A DNA stretch of 46,589 nucleotides. Origin: Alphaproteobacteria bacterium. Its GTDB lineage: Bacteria > Pseudomonadota > Alphaproteobacteria > Caulobacterales > Parvularculaceae. The translations under genes were made by a program, and so were the position numbers. Below the pieces are notes generated by a model. The model did no database searches and was not told the origin of the DNA. It saw only the letters and a list, made by a program, of their open reading frames with translations. The DNA is taken from contig JAUHYK010000028.1 in NCBI GenBank assembly GCA_030426465.1, positions 1 through 46,589 on the forward strand, read 5' to 3'. Shown here one piece after another: positions 24,796-32,580 of this stretch; the first letter of the stretch is position 1, and each line of letters opens with the position of its first letter.

Positions 24796-26112
24796 GTGGC
24801 TGACCAACAGAAAATCGGCTTACGCGAAGCGGTCTCAATTGGCATCGGCGGCATGGTCGGCGGGGGTATCTTCGCAGTTCTCGGATTGGCCGCCGATCTG
24901 GCAAAGGGCGGAACGCCTGTCGCTTTTCTCATTGCGGGCTTAATCGCCCTCATCACCGCTTACAGTTACGTGAAACTGTCGAAAGCCTATCCGGACCGCG
25001 GCGGGACCGTGCGTTTTGTCAATGAAGGTTTTGGAAAAGGCGTTTTCAGCGGCGGCGTCAACAATTTGCTCTGGGTGAGTTACATTATCATGTTGTCGCT
25101 CTACGCGTCCGCCTTCGGATCCTATGCGCCAAATCTCGTCAAGATCACTGGAAACAATGCGCTCGATCAGCATTTTTTTGCAAGCGGGATTATTCTTATC
25201 GCAGCCGCCATCAATTATTATAGCATCAAGGTGGTCGGCGCCATTGAATCCTACGCAGTCATTATCAAACTATTTATTTTGCTGGCGTTTGTCGGCATTG
25301 GCGCGGCGGGGTTGTCTGGTAATCCCAACATCGAACAATTGAGTATCGAGCATTGGGAGTCGCCATTCGCTCTCGTGGCGGCGGGAATGATTATTTTTGT
25401 CGCCTATGAGGGGTTCGAACTTATTGCGAACGCTGCGCCGGATATCAAACAACCTGAGAAAAACATACCCCGCGCCTATTACATCTCCGTTCTATTTGTA
25501 ATCGCGCTTTATCTGACCATTGCGGTCATTACGGTCGGATCGCTTCCATTTACGGAGATTGCCAACGCGCAGGATTATGTTTTGGCCGAGGCGGCAAAGC
25601 CCATGCTTGGGCAAGCCGGCTTCACTGTTATCACCATCGCCGCTCTTATCTCCACATTTTCCGCGATTAACGCTTCCATCTATGGCGGCAGCCGCGTCAA
25701 TTATGAGCTCGCCGAGGATGGCGAATTGCCCCATGAGTTCACGTTCATTTTTTGGAATCAGCCGATAGGGCTGGCGGTTACCGTCCTGCTGACTTTGGTT
25801 CTTGTCAATACGCTTGAACTGGAGAGCATATCTTCGACAGGGAGTATCGGTTTTCTCCTGATCTTTGCGGTCGTGAATCTGGTCGGCTTTCGAAAAGCCG
25901 CCGTCATCCAAAGCTCTAAACATACCGCGGCAACTGGCTTGTTTTTATGTTTGGCCGCGTTGGGCGCGTTATTCGTTCACAATTTTCAAACAAGTAAAAC
26001 CAACCTCCTCATTGCCTTGGCCGTCATCTCCACTTGTTTTGTCAGCGAATATGTTTTCAAGCGGAGCAGGGCGGCCTCCAATACCGAAACTAAACAGTCG
26101 CCTCCATCATGA
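24796..26112 (+). CDS. APC family amino acid permease
   Basis: A 438-residue transporter with about twelve spans of the amino acid-polyamine-organocation superfamily. The first span holds the unwound substrate site in ISIGIGGMVGGGIFAVLG, read here as SIGIGGMVGGGIFAVLG (residues 15-31), with the G-x-G-I-F motif. The sixth span has IIFVAYEGFELIANAAPDIK followed by QPEKNIPRA, both typical. The GTG at 24796 is the only start that leaves the usual short N-terminus. The specific amino acid is not readable. It is convergent with yceI. Confidence 0.9.
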   Translation: MADQQKIGLREAVSIGIGGMVGGGIFAVLGLAADLAKGGTPVAFLIAGLIALITAYSYVKLSKAYPDRGGTVRFVNEGFGKGVFSGGVNNLLWVSYIIMLSLYASAFGSYAPNLVKITGNNALDQHFFASGIILIAAAINYYSIKVVGAIESYAVIIKLFILLAFVGIGAAGLSGNPNIEQLSIEHWESPFALVAAGMIIFVAYEGFELIANAAPDIKQPEKNIPRAYYISVLFVIALYLTIAVITVGSLPFTEIANAQDYVLAEAAKPMLGQAGFTVITIAALISTFSAINASIYGGSRVNYELAEDGELPHEFTFIFWNQPIGLAVTVLLTLVLVNTLELESISSTGSIGFLLIFAVVNLVGFRKAAVIQSSKHTAATGLFLCLAALGALFVHNFQTSKTNLLIALAVISTCFVSEYVFKRSRAASNTETKQSPPS

Positions 26113-26202
26113 GCGTGGACATCCTGCGACGCCGCGGAAATAATACGGGCATCCGCCAGTTCACAGTTCTCCTGCTTCCGGCGCTTCACGCCGTGCAGAG
26201 TT

Positions 26203-26775
26203 TCATTCCGCCGCAATCGCCAACGCTTCGATCGTAATCTCCACATCGGGACCGATCAGCGCTTCGGCGATGGAAACGCCGAAGTCGTGTCGATTAACGC
26301 TTGTGCTTGCGGAAAAGCCCGCTGCTTTTTTCTTTGAAACCGGATCGGCGCTGATTTTTTTAAGCGCGGCGTTCAGCGTTACTTGCCTGGTGACGCCATG
26401 TACAGTGAGGTCGCCGGTTATGATTGCAGTCTCGCCAGTGGGATCCACTTTAGTTGAGATAAACGTGATGTCGGGAAAATTTTCAGCGTCGAGCCAGTGT
26501 CCGCCAGCAACATGCTTCTCGCGCATCGCATTGTCAGACTTCAAGGAGCCGGTCTTGATGACGGCGCTCACGGAAGAGTTTTCGGGATGGGTTTCATAGA
26601 GAAACAGTTCCCCGGAAATATCGGCGAAACTGCCATAGATATTGGAAAGACCAAACCGGTCCACCCTGAAGATGACTTGCGTATGGGCTGGATCAAGCAG
26701 ATAGCGGTCCGCGGCGAGCGTATTCGCTGTCATGGAGAAACATGCTGCGATGCAGGCAGGAAATAGTTTTTTCAT
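26203..26775 (-). CDS. YceI family periplasmic protein
   Basis: A 190-residue exported protein. The signal peptide ends near ANTLAAD. The mature part is a YceI-type extended lipocalin barrel, with YLLDPAHTQVIFRVDRFGLSN, the family's FPDITFIST, GDLTVHGVTRQVTLNA and FSASTSVNRHDFGVS segments in order. Such proteins bind isoprenoid or other lipid-like molecules. The ATG at 26775 has GGGG eight bases before it; a GTG at 26781 is a possible alternative. It follows a small ORF by two bases and is divergent from the TonB receptor. Confidence 0.92.
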   Translation of the reverse strand: MKKLFPACIAACFSMTANTLAADRYLLDPAHTQVIFRVDRFGLSNIYGSFADISGELFLYETHPENSSVSAVIKTGSLKSDNAMREKHVAGGHWLDAENFPDITFISTKVDPTGETAIITGDLTVHGVTRQVTLNAALKKISADPVSKKKAAGFSASTSVNRHDFGVSIAEALIGPDVEITIEALAIAAE

Positions 26776-26777
26776 TT

Positions 26778-26972
26778 TCACGACCCCGTTTGATTGCAGC
26801 TAAATCCTGCCGCAATGCGGCGCCGATAGGCAAAGTGCGCCATCGCATCAGCCATTCGGTTCAGCGACTCTCGAGGCGTTTTGCGATCACATTCATGCGC
26901 CGCCGCGCCCGCTAACGCCGTCTTGAGAATTTCTGCAATGGACATGGCGAGGGGATGCGGATAGGGCTTCAT
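26778..26972 (-). CDS. Small hypothetical protein upstream of yceI
   Basis: A 64-residue frame from ATG 26972 that stops two bases before the yceI start. The product begins MKPYPHPLAMSIAEILKTA and contains RESLNRMADAMAHFAYRRR, a likely amphipathic helix, with two cysteines. Codon use resembles the neighbouring genes. A second ATG ten codons in is possible. I do not recognise the family. It could also be part of a long leader of yceI. Confidence 0.4.
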   Translation of the reverse strand: MKPYPHPLAMSIAEILKTALAGAAAHECDRKTPRESLNRMADAMAHFAYRRRIAAGFSCNQTGS

Positions 26973-26990
26973 CCCGCAATTTAAAGCGGG
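26973..26990. repeat. Small palindrome in the yceI / TonB-receptor divergent region
   Basis: CCCGC and GCGGG flank AATTTAAA, an AT-rich centre that may act as a -10 element. The repeat touches the start of the small ORF on the left and lies one base before the TTG start of the receptor on the right. It could be an operator or chance symmetry. Confidence 0.25.
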
Positions 26991-26991
26991 T

Positions 26992-29241
26992 TTGGCGTTG
27001 CGTAGAAAACTAATCAGTCTACCTCTTTTTTTGACGATCTCGGCGCCCGGCGCGTTCCAGCCAGCCTTTGCTGAAACCGATATCATCACCGTGACGGCGT
27101 CGAAACGCGCGCAAAGCCTTAGTGATATTGCGTCGAGCGTCGATGTTATTGGCGGCGCGCAAATCGACAAGGCGAATGGCTTCAATAGCGCTGAGGAAAT
27201 CACGCAGCTTTTATCGGGCGTGCAGGCGGCGGTCGCCAACGGCAATCAGATTGCGTTTCAAATTCGCGGCATTGGCGCCGTTGACCATCAGGCGCTGACG
27301 CCGACGGCCGCCGCCGTTTACATGGATGGCGTGTTTCTCGCCACCAATGTTCAAACGGGGCCGCTGCTTTACGATCTCGAACGCATTGAAGTTTTGAAAG
27401 GCCCGCAAGGCTCTCTGTATGGGCGCAACGCCTCGTCGGGCGCGGTCAATTTCATTTCCGCGGCGCCAACGGAGGAAACGACTGGATATCTAGGCTGGTC
27501 TTATGGCCGGTTTGACCGGCTCGACGCGTCAGGCGCACTCGGCGGGTCGCTGGGTGGTGGTTTTTCCGGCCGCATCGCCGGGCGCTATCTGAAGCAGGAT
27601 GCAGCGCTTGAAAACATTCAGACCGATCCGGATATAGCTGCGCCATCGCGCGCCGGCGGCGAGCGCGACGAGTTCGGTTTGCGCGGGTCTTTGCAATGGC
27701 AAGGCGAGGGCGTGCGTTTTCTCCTGCGGGCGCATTATGAAGAAGACAATGGCGTTAACGCCGCGCCCCGAAATCTCAATCTCGATCTCGACGAACATGA
27801 AATCTCCGTCGGCGCCGACGGGGTGCAGGACACAGACAATGAATTTTACGGCGCCTCGATTGAAGCGGTTGCGCCGGTCGGCGATTGGGAGCTTTTCTCC
27901 ATGACGGCGATTGAGGGTTATGGTCAGGATTACGGGTTCGACTTTGACGGCGCGCCAGCGCCCTTTGGCGATCCGACGCTCAACGCAAATCTCCATTACG
28001 ACCGGAAGTTCCTGCAATGGAGTGAAGAGATCCGCCTGCAGGGCGACTGGTGGCTCGGCCACAGCCTGATTGGCGTTTCTGCTGCGGGAGAGGACTTCGA
28101 ACAGGAATATCTGATCTGGTGCGGCGAGCTTGATCCTGCGACGCGTCTTGGAACATGCCGCTATGTCGGTGCGCCGGGCCGCGTCGGGCCGAGCCCCGCT
28201 TCGCCGGGGGTAGCGATGACGCTCGTCAATGATATCGAGCAGACGCGCAAAACCGCTGCGATCTTCACCTATAACGACATCAATCTCACCGATGTGCTGA
28301 CGTTGACTCTAGGCGCGCGCTACACCTACGAAAATATCAAGGGCCAGGGGCAGGGCGTACATATTTTCGATGACGGGGTCGTCGCCTTCAATAATCGTGA
28401 CGGGCTCGGCCCGGCGATTGGTGAAAACCAGATCAAGGAAAATCGCGTCAGCGGTAACGCGGCGCTTTCCTATCGGTTCTCCGATGCAGCGATGATCTAC
28501 GCATCCTTTTCCAACGGATATAAAAGCGGCGGCTTCAATGGCGAGGTGCAAAACAACGCCGCGCATTTCCAAGATGAAGGCCTTTTCCGCGCCGAGACCG
28601 TCAACGCCTATGAGCTTGGCTATAAGGGCGAACCTGCGCCGGGCCTCTCCTTGCGCGCCGCCGCTTTCTATCAGGACTATGATGCGCCGCAGGCGCGCAT
28701 CTTTGTGAATTTCGCGCTGCCGGGCGGCGGGTCGATTACGTCCAATTCGCTCTCCAATCTCGACAAGGCTAAGGCTTATGGCGTTGAAGGCGGCTTCGAC
28801 TGGGCGGCGTCGGAGGCGTTCACCCTTGGCGGATCGGTGACGCTTCTTGAAACAGAAATCAGCCAGACGACCGATATTGGCGGCAACGCAGCATTGTTTG
28901 ACGGCAATCCCTTGCCCCTCGCGTCCGATGTGTCGGCGACGGGCTTTGCGCGCTATGACCGGAAGCTCGGCGGCGGCGTCAGCCTCGCTTTGCAGGCCAA
29001 CGCCAAATATCAAAGCGCGTTCTATCTCGACGCCGAAGGTCTCGCGGAGCGCCGCCAGGAAGCCTATACAATCGCTGACGCCGAGGCGGCCCTGGTCTTT
29101 GAAAATGGTCTGGAGCTGGCGCTTCGGGGCCGCAATCTCCTGAACAAGGACTACGCCGTCTCCGGCTATGGGTTCATCGGCTATAATGTCTTTGTGGGCC
29201 CGCCGCGCAGCTGGGAAATTGCGATCCGCAAAAGCTTTTAA
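26992..29241 (+). CDS. TonB-dependent receptor
   Basis: A 749-residue outer-membrane receptor. A signal peptide (about residues 1-28) is followed by the TonB box DIITVTA (30-36), a plug domain (about 40-155; note QIRGIGAVDHQALTPTAAAV, ERIEVLKGPQGSLYGRNASSGAVN) and a 22-strand barrel ending in the usual terminal aromatic, IRKSF. The pattern is that of sphingomonad/Caulobacter-type receptors for small hydrophobic or carbohydrate ligands rather than a classic siderophore receptor, but the ligand is not known. The start is uncertain: TTG at 26992 or 26998, with no clear ribosome site. It is divergent from a yceI gene, which encodes a lipid-binding periplasmic protein. Confidence 0.9.
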   Translation: MALRRKLISLPLFLTISAPGAFQPAFAETDIITVTASKRAQSLSDIASSVDVIGGAQIDKANGFNSAEEITQLLSGVQAAVANGNQIAFQIRGIGAVDHQALTPTAAAVYMDGVFLATNVQTGPLLYDLERIEVLKGPQGSLYGRNASSGAVNFISAAPTEETTGYLGWSYGRFDRLDASGALGGSLGGGFSGRIAGRYLKQDAALENIQTDPDIAAPSRAGGERDEFGLRGSLQWQGEGVRFLLRAHYEEDNGVNAAPRNLNLDLDEHEISVGADGVQDTDNEFYGASIEAVAPVGDWELFSMTAIEGYGQDYGFDFDGAPAPFGDPTLNANLHYDRKFLQWSEEIRLQGDWWLGHSLIGVSAAGEDFEQEYLIWCGELDPATRLGTCRYVGAPGRVGPSPASPGVAMTLVNDIEQTRKTAAIFTYNDINLTDVLTLTLGARYTYENIKGQGQGVHIFDDGVVAFNNRDGLGPAIGENQIKENRVSGNAALSYRFSDAAMIYASFSNGYKSGGFNGEVQNNAAHFQDEGLFRAETVNAYELGYKGEPAPGLSLRAAAFYQDYDAPQARIFVNFALPGGGSITSNSLSNLDKAKAYGVEGGFDWAASEAFTLGGSVTLLETEISQTTDIGGNAALFDGNPLPLASDVSATGFARYDRKLGGGVSLALQANAKYQSAFYLDAEGLAERRQEAYTIADAEAALVFENGLELALRGRNLLNKDYAVSGYGFIGYNVFVGPPRSWEIAIRKSF

Positions 29242-29306
29242 GCGCATCGGGAAGGCGCGGGGGAACCCGCTTTTCGCCGGGCGCAAAAAATGCGACTTTC
29301 GCCGCC

Positions 29307-30023
29307 ATGACCAAGAGAAACAGTTTCGGCCTTTCCAAAGGCGACCGGCTGACCTGGCGCTATGAGGTGATCGAGCGCATCGGCGCCGGCTCCGAAGGTG
29401 AAGTCTACAAGATCCGTGAAAAATCGACCGGGCTCACCCGCGCGGCGAAGCTTTATTTCGAGAGCAAGGAAAAGAGCGGGCCGGTCTTCATTCGCCACGC
29501 CCGCAAGCTCGATGCGCTGAGGGACTGCGATATCGTCGTGAAATATCTCCACGCCGAGGAAGTGTGGATCAATGATCGCTTCATCTACTGCATGATCAGC
29601 GAATATTTCGAGGGCGCGCTGCTAGAGGATTTACTGAAGACCTATCGCGGCGGACGGATGCCGGCCTTCGAGGCGCTGAACCTGATCTACGCCCTGACTG
29701 TCGGGATTGAAGAAATCCACGCCCGAAAGGAGTTTCACGGCGATCTTCACAAGGGCAATATTTTTGTGGAGCGCAATGGCGTTTTCTTTCGCCTGCGCAC
29801 GATCGATTTTCACGATTGGGGCCGCACCCCGGCGGTGGAGCGGCGCGCCGATATTCTATGCCTGGCGCGGCTGCTCTACGACATTGTCGGCGGACGCGAG
29901 CATTACAAGAAACAGCCCCCCGCGATCCGCGACATCTGCATGGGCAACCGCTCGGATTTAATTCTCAAGAAATTCCCGACCGTCTTTCACCTTCGCGCGC
30001 ATCTGGAAACGTTCGAGTGGTGA
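29307..30023 (+). CDS. Atypical Ser/Thr-protein-kinase-like protein
   Basis: A 238-residue stand-alone kinase fold. The glycine loop is IGAGSEGEVYKI (25-36), the ATP lysine is Lys48 in RAAKLYFE, the catalytic loop is HGDLHKGNIFV (His144, Asp146, Asn151), and the metal-binding DFG is DFH (167-169, TIDFHDWG). The usual HRD arginine is glycine, as in APH-like and lipopolysaccharide kinases. The C-lobe is short and there is no sensor domain or membrane span, so it is a small cytoplasmic kinase. It is translationally coupled (GTGA) to the next gene. The substrate is unknown; the coupled partner is a natural candidate. Confidence 0.83.
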   Translation: MTKRNSFGLSKGDRLTWRYEVIERIGAGSEGEVYKIREKSTGLTRAAKLYFESKEKSGPVFIRHARKLDALRDCDIVVKYLHAEEVWINDRFIYCMISEYFEGALLEDLLKTYRGGRMPAFEALNLIYALTVGIEEIHARKEFHGDLHKGNIFVERNGVFFRLRTIDFHDWGRTPAVERRADILCLARLLYDIVGGREHYKKQPPAIRDICMGNRSDLILKKFPTVFHLRAHLETFEW

Positions 30024-30436
30024 AGAAGCCGCCCGAACCAAACATTCACACGAACCGCGAACTTGAGCTTATGCTTCAAGGAAAGAAGCCAATGGCGGTT
30101 TTCTCAGAAGTGTATCCAAATCGAATTGGTCCCGCTCTTTATGCTGATCAGCCTTTCGAGGAATATGTTGCGAAAGGCGTCATCAACCGGACTCTAAAAA
30201 TTCGGCGGGTGGATAATCCAAATCCCCAAAAAGGCGTCTATGCTTTCATGCGTGATTATTACACGCTGCCAGGCGAGGAGTGGCGTATCGTGGAATATGA
30301 AAAACTGTGGGAAGACCCTGATTGGACAATGGAGAAAGAGCGTCGCGAAGGGGAGTTGCTAGGCTACAGCGATGAGGAAAACACCCTGCATATAGAACGC
30401 CTTCGAAAGCAGGGCAGGTTTTCCGGAGAGGCCTAG
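30020..30436 (+). CDS. Small protein coupled to the kinase-like gene
   Basis: A 138-residue protein starting at GTG 30020, which overlaps the kinase stop. It begins MKKPPEPNIHTNRELELMLQ, continues KKPMAVFSEVYPNRIGPALYA, has an aromatic-rich middle (MRDYYTLPGEEWRIVEYEKL) and ends in a charged helix with many Glu, Arg and Lys. No signal, span or known motif is seen. Over 30121-30240 the GC content is about 48 %, against about 60-70 % in much of the kinase gene and its other neighbours, which suggests a separate origin. Its stop overlaps that of the convergent antiporter-like gene by four bases. I do not recognise it; it may be the kinase's substrate or regulator. Confidence 0.75.
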   Translation: MKKPPEPNIHTNRELELMLQGKKPMAVFSEVYPNRIGPALYADQPFEEYVAKGVINRTLKIRRVDNPNPQKGVYAFMRDYYTLPGEEWRIVEYEKLWEDPDWTMEKERREGELLGYSDEENTLHIERLRKQGRFSGEA

Positions 30437-31656
30437 TCCGCGAACCTTGCCCGTCTTTTCGCCAGCGCTGACTGTTTCAGGAACAGTTTCACGAGCGGGC
30501 GCGAGGTCAGGCGCGCGGCGAAGACGCCGAAAGTGACGGCGACAGCGCCGACGGTCAGGATCGCGTCCTGCGCCACGATCGACGGAGCGTCGAACAGGGA
30601 AATCAGGAACAGGGCCGAGGCTGCGCCGGGCGCGCCGCCGAACCAGGCGAGGAACATCTGGCTCTCGCGCGGGAGGCTTGTTTTCTTCAGCGCTGCGAGG
30701 CGGGGGCCAGCCCGCATGATGGTCACGGCGGCGGCGGCGAAGAGAATGGTCAGGAGGTCCGCCTGAAACACCCGGGGGGCGAGCGCCACGCCGAAAGCGA
30801 TATAGGCCAGCGGCGCCACGACCCGCTCGGCCATTCGCCGAAGCCGGACCCGCGTGACGGCGAGCGCCGTGGTCTGTTCCCCCCAGAGGAGGCCGGCGGC
30901 GCCGGCGGCGAGCACCGGGTGAGCGCCGATCAGCGGCGCGATGAGGAAAGAAACCAGCCCGGAAAGGATCGCAAGTTCGGCGGCTTTTTTCTTTATTTTC
31001 AGCTTGTTGCCATAATAAGCTGCGGCAAGTCCTGAGGCGCCGCCCAAGGCAAAAGCTATCAGGAAACCGCGCGAGGCTTCGAATAAAGGCGTCGCGATCG
31101 GCATACCTTGCGGCGCGGCGGTGGCGACGGCCTCAAGCATGACGGCGACGGGCAGGCCCAGAGCGAGGATCGCCGCGCTCTCAAGGCGGACAGCGGCTTT
31201 GATGGTCTGGGGCGCCGGGGCGCCGGTTACGGCCCGGCGATCGAAAGCGGCGCCGTTGAGGGTCAGGGCGCCAGCCAGCAGGAAGGCCGCGCTAAAGGAA
31301 AGCTGCGGCGCCAGAATGAACGCCGCCAGCCCGCAGACGATCAGGAACAGGGGCGCCCCGCCAAGGGTCAACCGGAAAGAGGCCGGACAGACGCTGGCTA
31401 GCCGGGTGATTCGGAACTGGGCGGCGGCGGCGAAGGCGAGCGCCGCGAGCAGGGCGTCCGCCCCGGCGGCGGTCCATTCCGAAGGCGCGAAGGGGCCGCC
31501 GGAAAAGCGCCACAGGAGAGAGCCCGCAGCGCCAATCGCCAGAAGGAGGGCTGGCGCTCGCGCGCCCGCATCCACCGCCTTCAGCACTGCGCCTCGGGAC
31601 TTTCCAAGAATCAAAAATAAAGCGGCGAGGAGAGCCGCCGCACCTGCGAACGCCAT
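30433..31656 (-). CDS. CPA-type cation:proton antiporter-like membrane protein with altered key residues
   Basis: A 407-residue membrane protein with about twelve spans. The layout resembles the CPA1 Na+/H+ exchangers: a middle region LLAGALTLNGAAFDRRAV (126-143), RLESAAILALGLPVAVM (157-173), LAILSGLVSFLIAPLIGAHP and AWFGGAPGAASALFLISL. The residues that carry ions in that family look changed: the T-D-P of the fourth span is N-G-A (134-136), the N-D of the fifth span is I-L (163-164), and the P-R-G near the end is G-A-P. Either it is a diverged transporter with another substrate or the family call is only structural. It is convergent with the kinase pair. Confidence 0.68.
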   Translation of the reverse strand: MAFAGAAALLAALFLILGKSRGAVLKAVDAGARAPALLLAIGAAGSLLWRFSGGPFAPSEWTAAGADALLAALAFAAAAQFRITRLASVCPASFRLTLGGAPLFLIVCGLAAFILAPQLSFSAAFLLAGALTLNGAAFDRRAVTGAPAPQTIKAAVRLESAAILALGLPVAVMLEAVATAAPQGMPIATPLFEASRGFLIAFALGGASGLAAAYYGNKLKIKKKAAELAILSGLVSFLIAPLIGAHPVLAAGAAGLLWGEQTTALAVTRVRLRRMAERVVAPLAYIAFGVALAPRVFQADLLTILFAAAAVTIMRAGPRLAALKKTSLPRESQMFLAWFGGAPGAASALFLISLFDAPSIVAQDAILTVGAVAVTFGVFAARLTSRPLVKLFLKQSALAKRRARFAD

Positions 31657-31813
31657 AGGGATTTTTTTGACCGCCGTTGCGATTCGACGCTGTTATGGGG
31701 CTTCCCACGGGCGCCGAATCATTTCCCGAGAAGATGAATTGATCCGGGAACAATTGCAAATTGAATTTTTCGCAAGAATAGACCGCATACGGCGGATTTT
31801 TCGCCTTAAACGG

Positions 31814-31831
31814 GAATGCATTCTTGAATGC
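31814..31831. repeat. Overlapping short palindromes in the holin-like gene's upstream region
   Basis: GAATGCATTC (31814-31823) is a perfect 10-bp palindrome, and GCATTC (31818-31823) also pairs with GAATGC (31826-31831) across two bases. Such nested symmetry is a possible operator for the gene at 31953. No regulator gene is adjacent. Confidence 0.3.
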
Positions 31832-31845
31832 GTAACAGGGGGGTA

Positions 31846-31909
31846 GCCGGTGCTGCTCCAGTGTACCACGAAAACTTTTGTGGTGGATAATTTTTCACCG
31901 GTTTTTTTT
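31846..31909 (+). promoter_or_regulatory. Structured leader with nested hairpins and a T8 tract
   Basis: An outer stem pairs GCCGGTG (31846-31852) with CACCGGT (31896-31902, one G-U pair) and runs straight into eight T residues (31902-31909). Inside lies a second stem, ACCACGAA with its partner ending TTGTGGT, spanning 31865-31884. Stem plus T-run is the form of an intrinsic terminator, 44 bases before the ATG of the holin-like gene, so it could be an attenuator of that gene. The structure is seen; its use is inference. The 296-bp gap 31657-31952 holds no other gene that I can support. Confidence 0.5.
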
Positions 31910-31952
31910 CGGCCTTAGACTTTGCGCGAAATTAATTTTCAAAGAGGCGCAA

Positions 31953-32531
31953 ATGGAAAAGCCGTCAGACGAGAACAAAACGTCAAAACTGAGAGGAAAA
32001 ATCAAACGCGCAATTGCACGCGCGGCGCCGGGGCTTGCCCGCGCCCTTGGCGGTCCGCTTGCAGGCGCCGCTGTTGAACAATTGTCGCGCGCTATTTTTG
32101 GTGACGGCGCCATTGACGAAGATGCGCTCGCCGACGCGCTTGGCGCCGCAACGCCGGAACAGGTGCTGGCGATCAAACAAGCCGAACAGGATTTTCAGAT
32201 CGCATTGCGGCAGGCGAGCGTTGAGGAGTTGCGCATAGCAGCCGCGGATCGGTCAAGCGCGCGTGACCGCCAGATCAAGATGAACGATTGGACACCGTCG
32301 GTGCTGGGCGCTTTTGTCATTCTCGGGTTCTTCGCCGTGCTTGGCATTATGGTTGCGAAAAAATTACCGGCCGGTGCCGAGACCGAATTCTCGATCATGC
32401 TCGGCGCGCTCGCCACTATGACGGCGGCGGTCGTCAATTATTTCTTTGGGTCTTCCGCCGGTTCGCGGGAAAAGACGCGGCTTATCGCTTTCCCGGTTCC
32501 TGAAGGGATGGAGACGACCGCGAAGAAATAG
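31953..32531 (+). CDS. Holin-like small membrane protein (GTA/phage 3TM-holin type)
   Basis: A 192-residue protein. The first 105 residues are soluble and basic at the start, with LARALGGPLAGAAVEQLSRA and TPEQVLAIKQAEQDFQIAL. Two spans follow (about 112-132 and 142-163) in WTPSVLGAFVILGFFAVLG and MLGALATMTAAVVNYFFGSS. The end, YFFGSSAGSREKTRLI, is typical of phage and gene-transfer-agent 3TM holins. AGAGGCGC precedes the ATG at 31953. The likely role is holin-like pore formation or a phage-derived membrane role; no phage structural genes are nearby. A leaderless lytic transglycosylase lies 1.2 kb downstream beyond thiO. Confidence 0.65.
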   Translation: MEKPSDENKTSKLRGKIKRAIARAAPGLARALGGPLAGAAVEQLSRAIFGDGAIDEDALADALGAATPEQVLAIKQAEQDFQIALRQASVEELRIAAADRSSARDRQIKMNDWTPSVLGAFVILGFFAVLGIMVAKKLPAGAETEFSIMLGALATMTAAVVNYFFGSSAGSREKTRLIAFPVPEGMETTAKK

Positions 32532-32580
32532 CGCACAAGCGCGGGATGACAACCGGACACACAACGCCCACAAGGACATG

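Noticed and set aside
26778-27245. 155-residue reverse-strand frame covering the receptor N-terminus
   Set aside because: The part beyond 26972 is the antisense of the receptor's signal peptide and plug; only the part from 26972 to 26778 looks coding.
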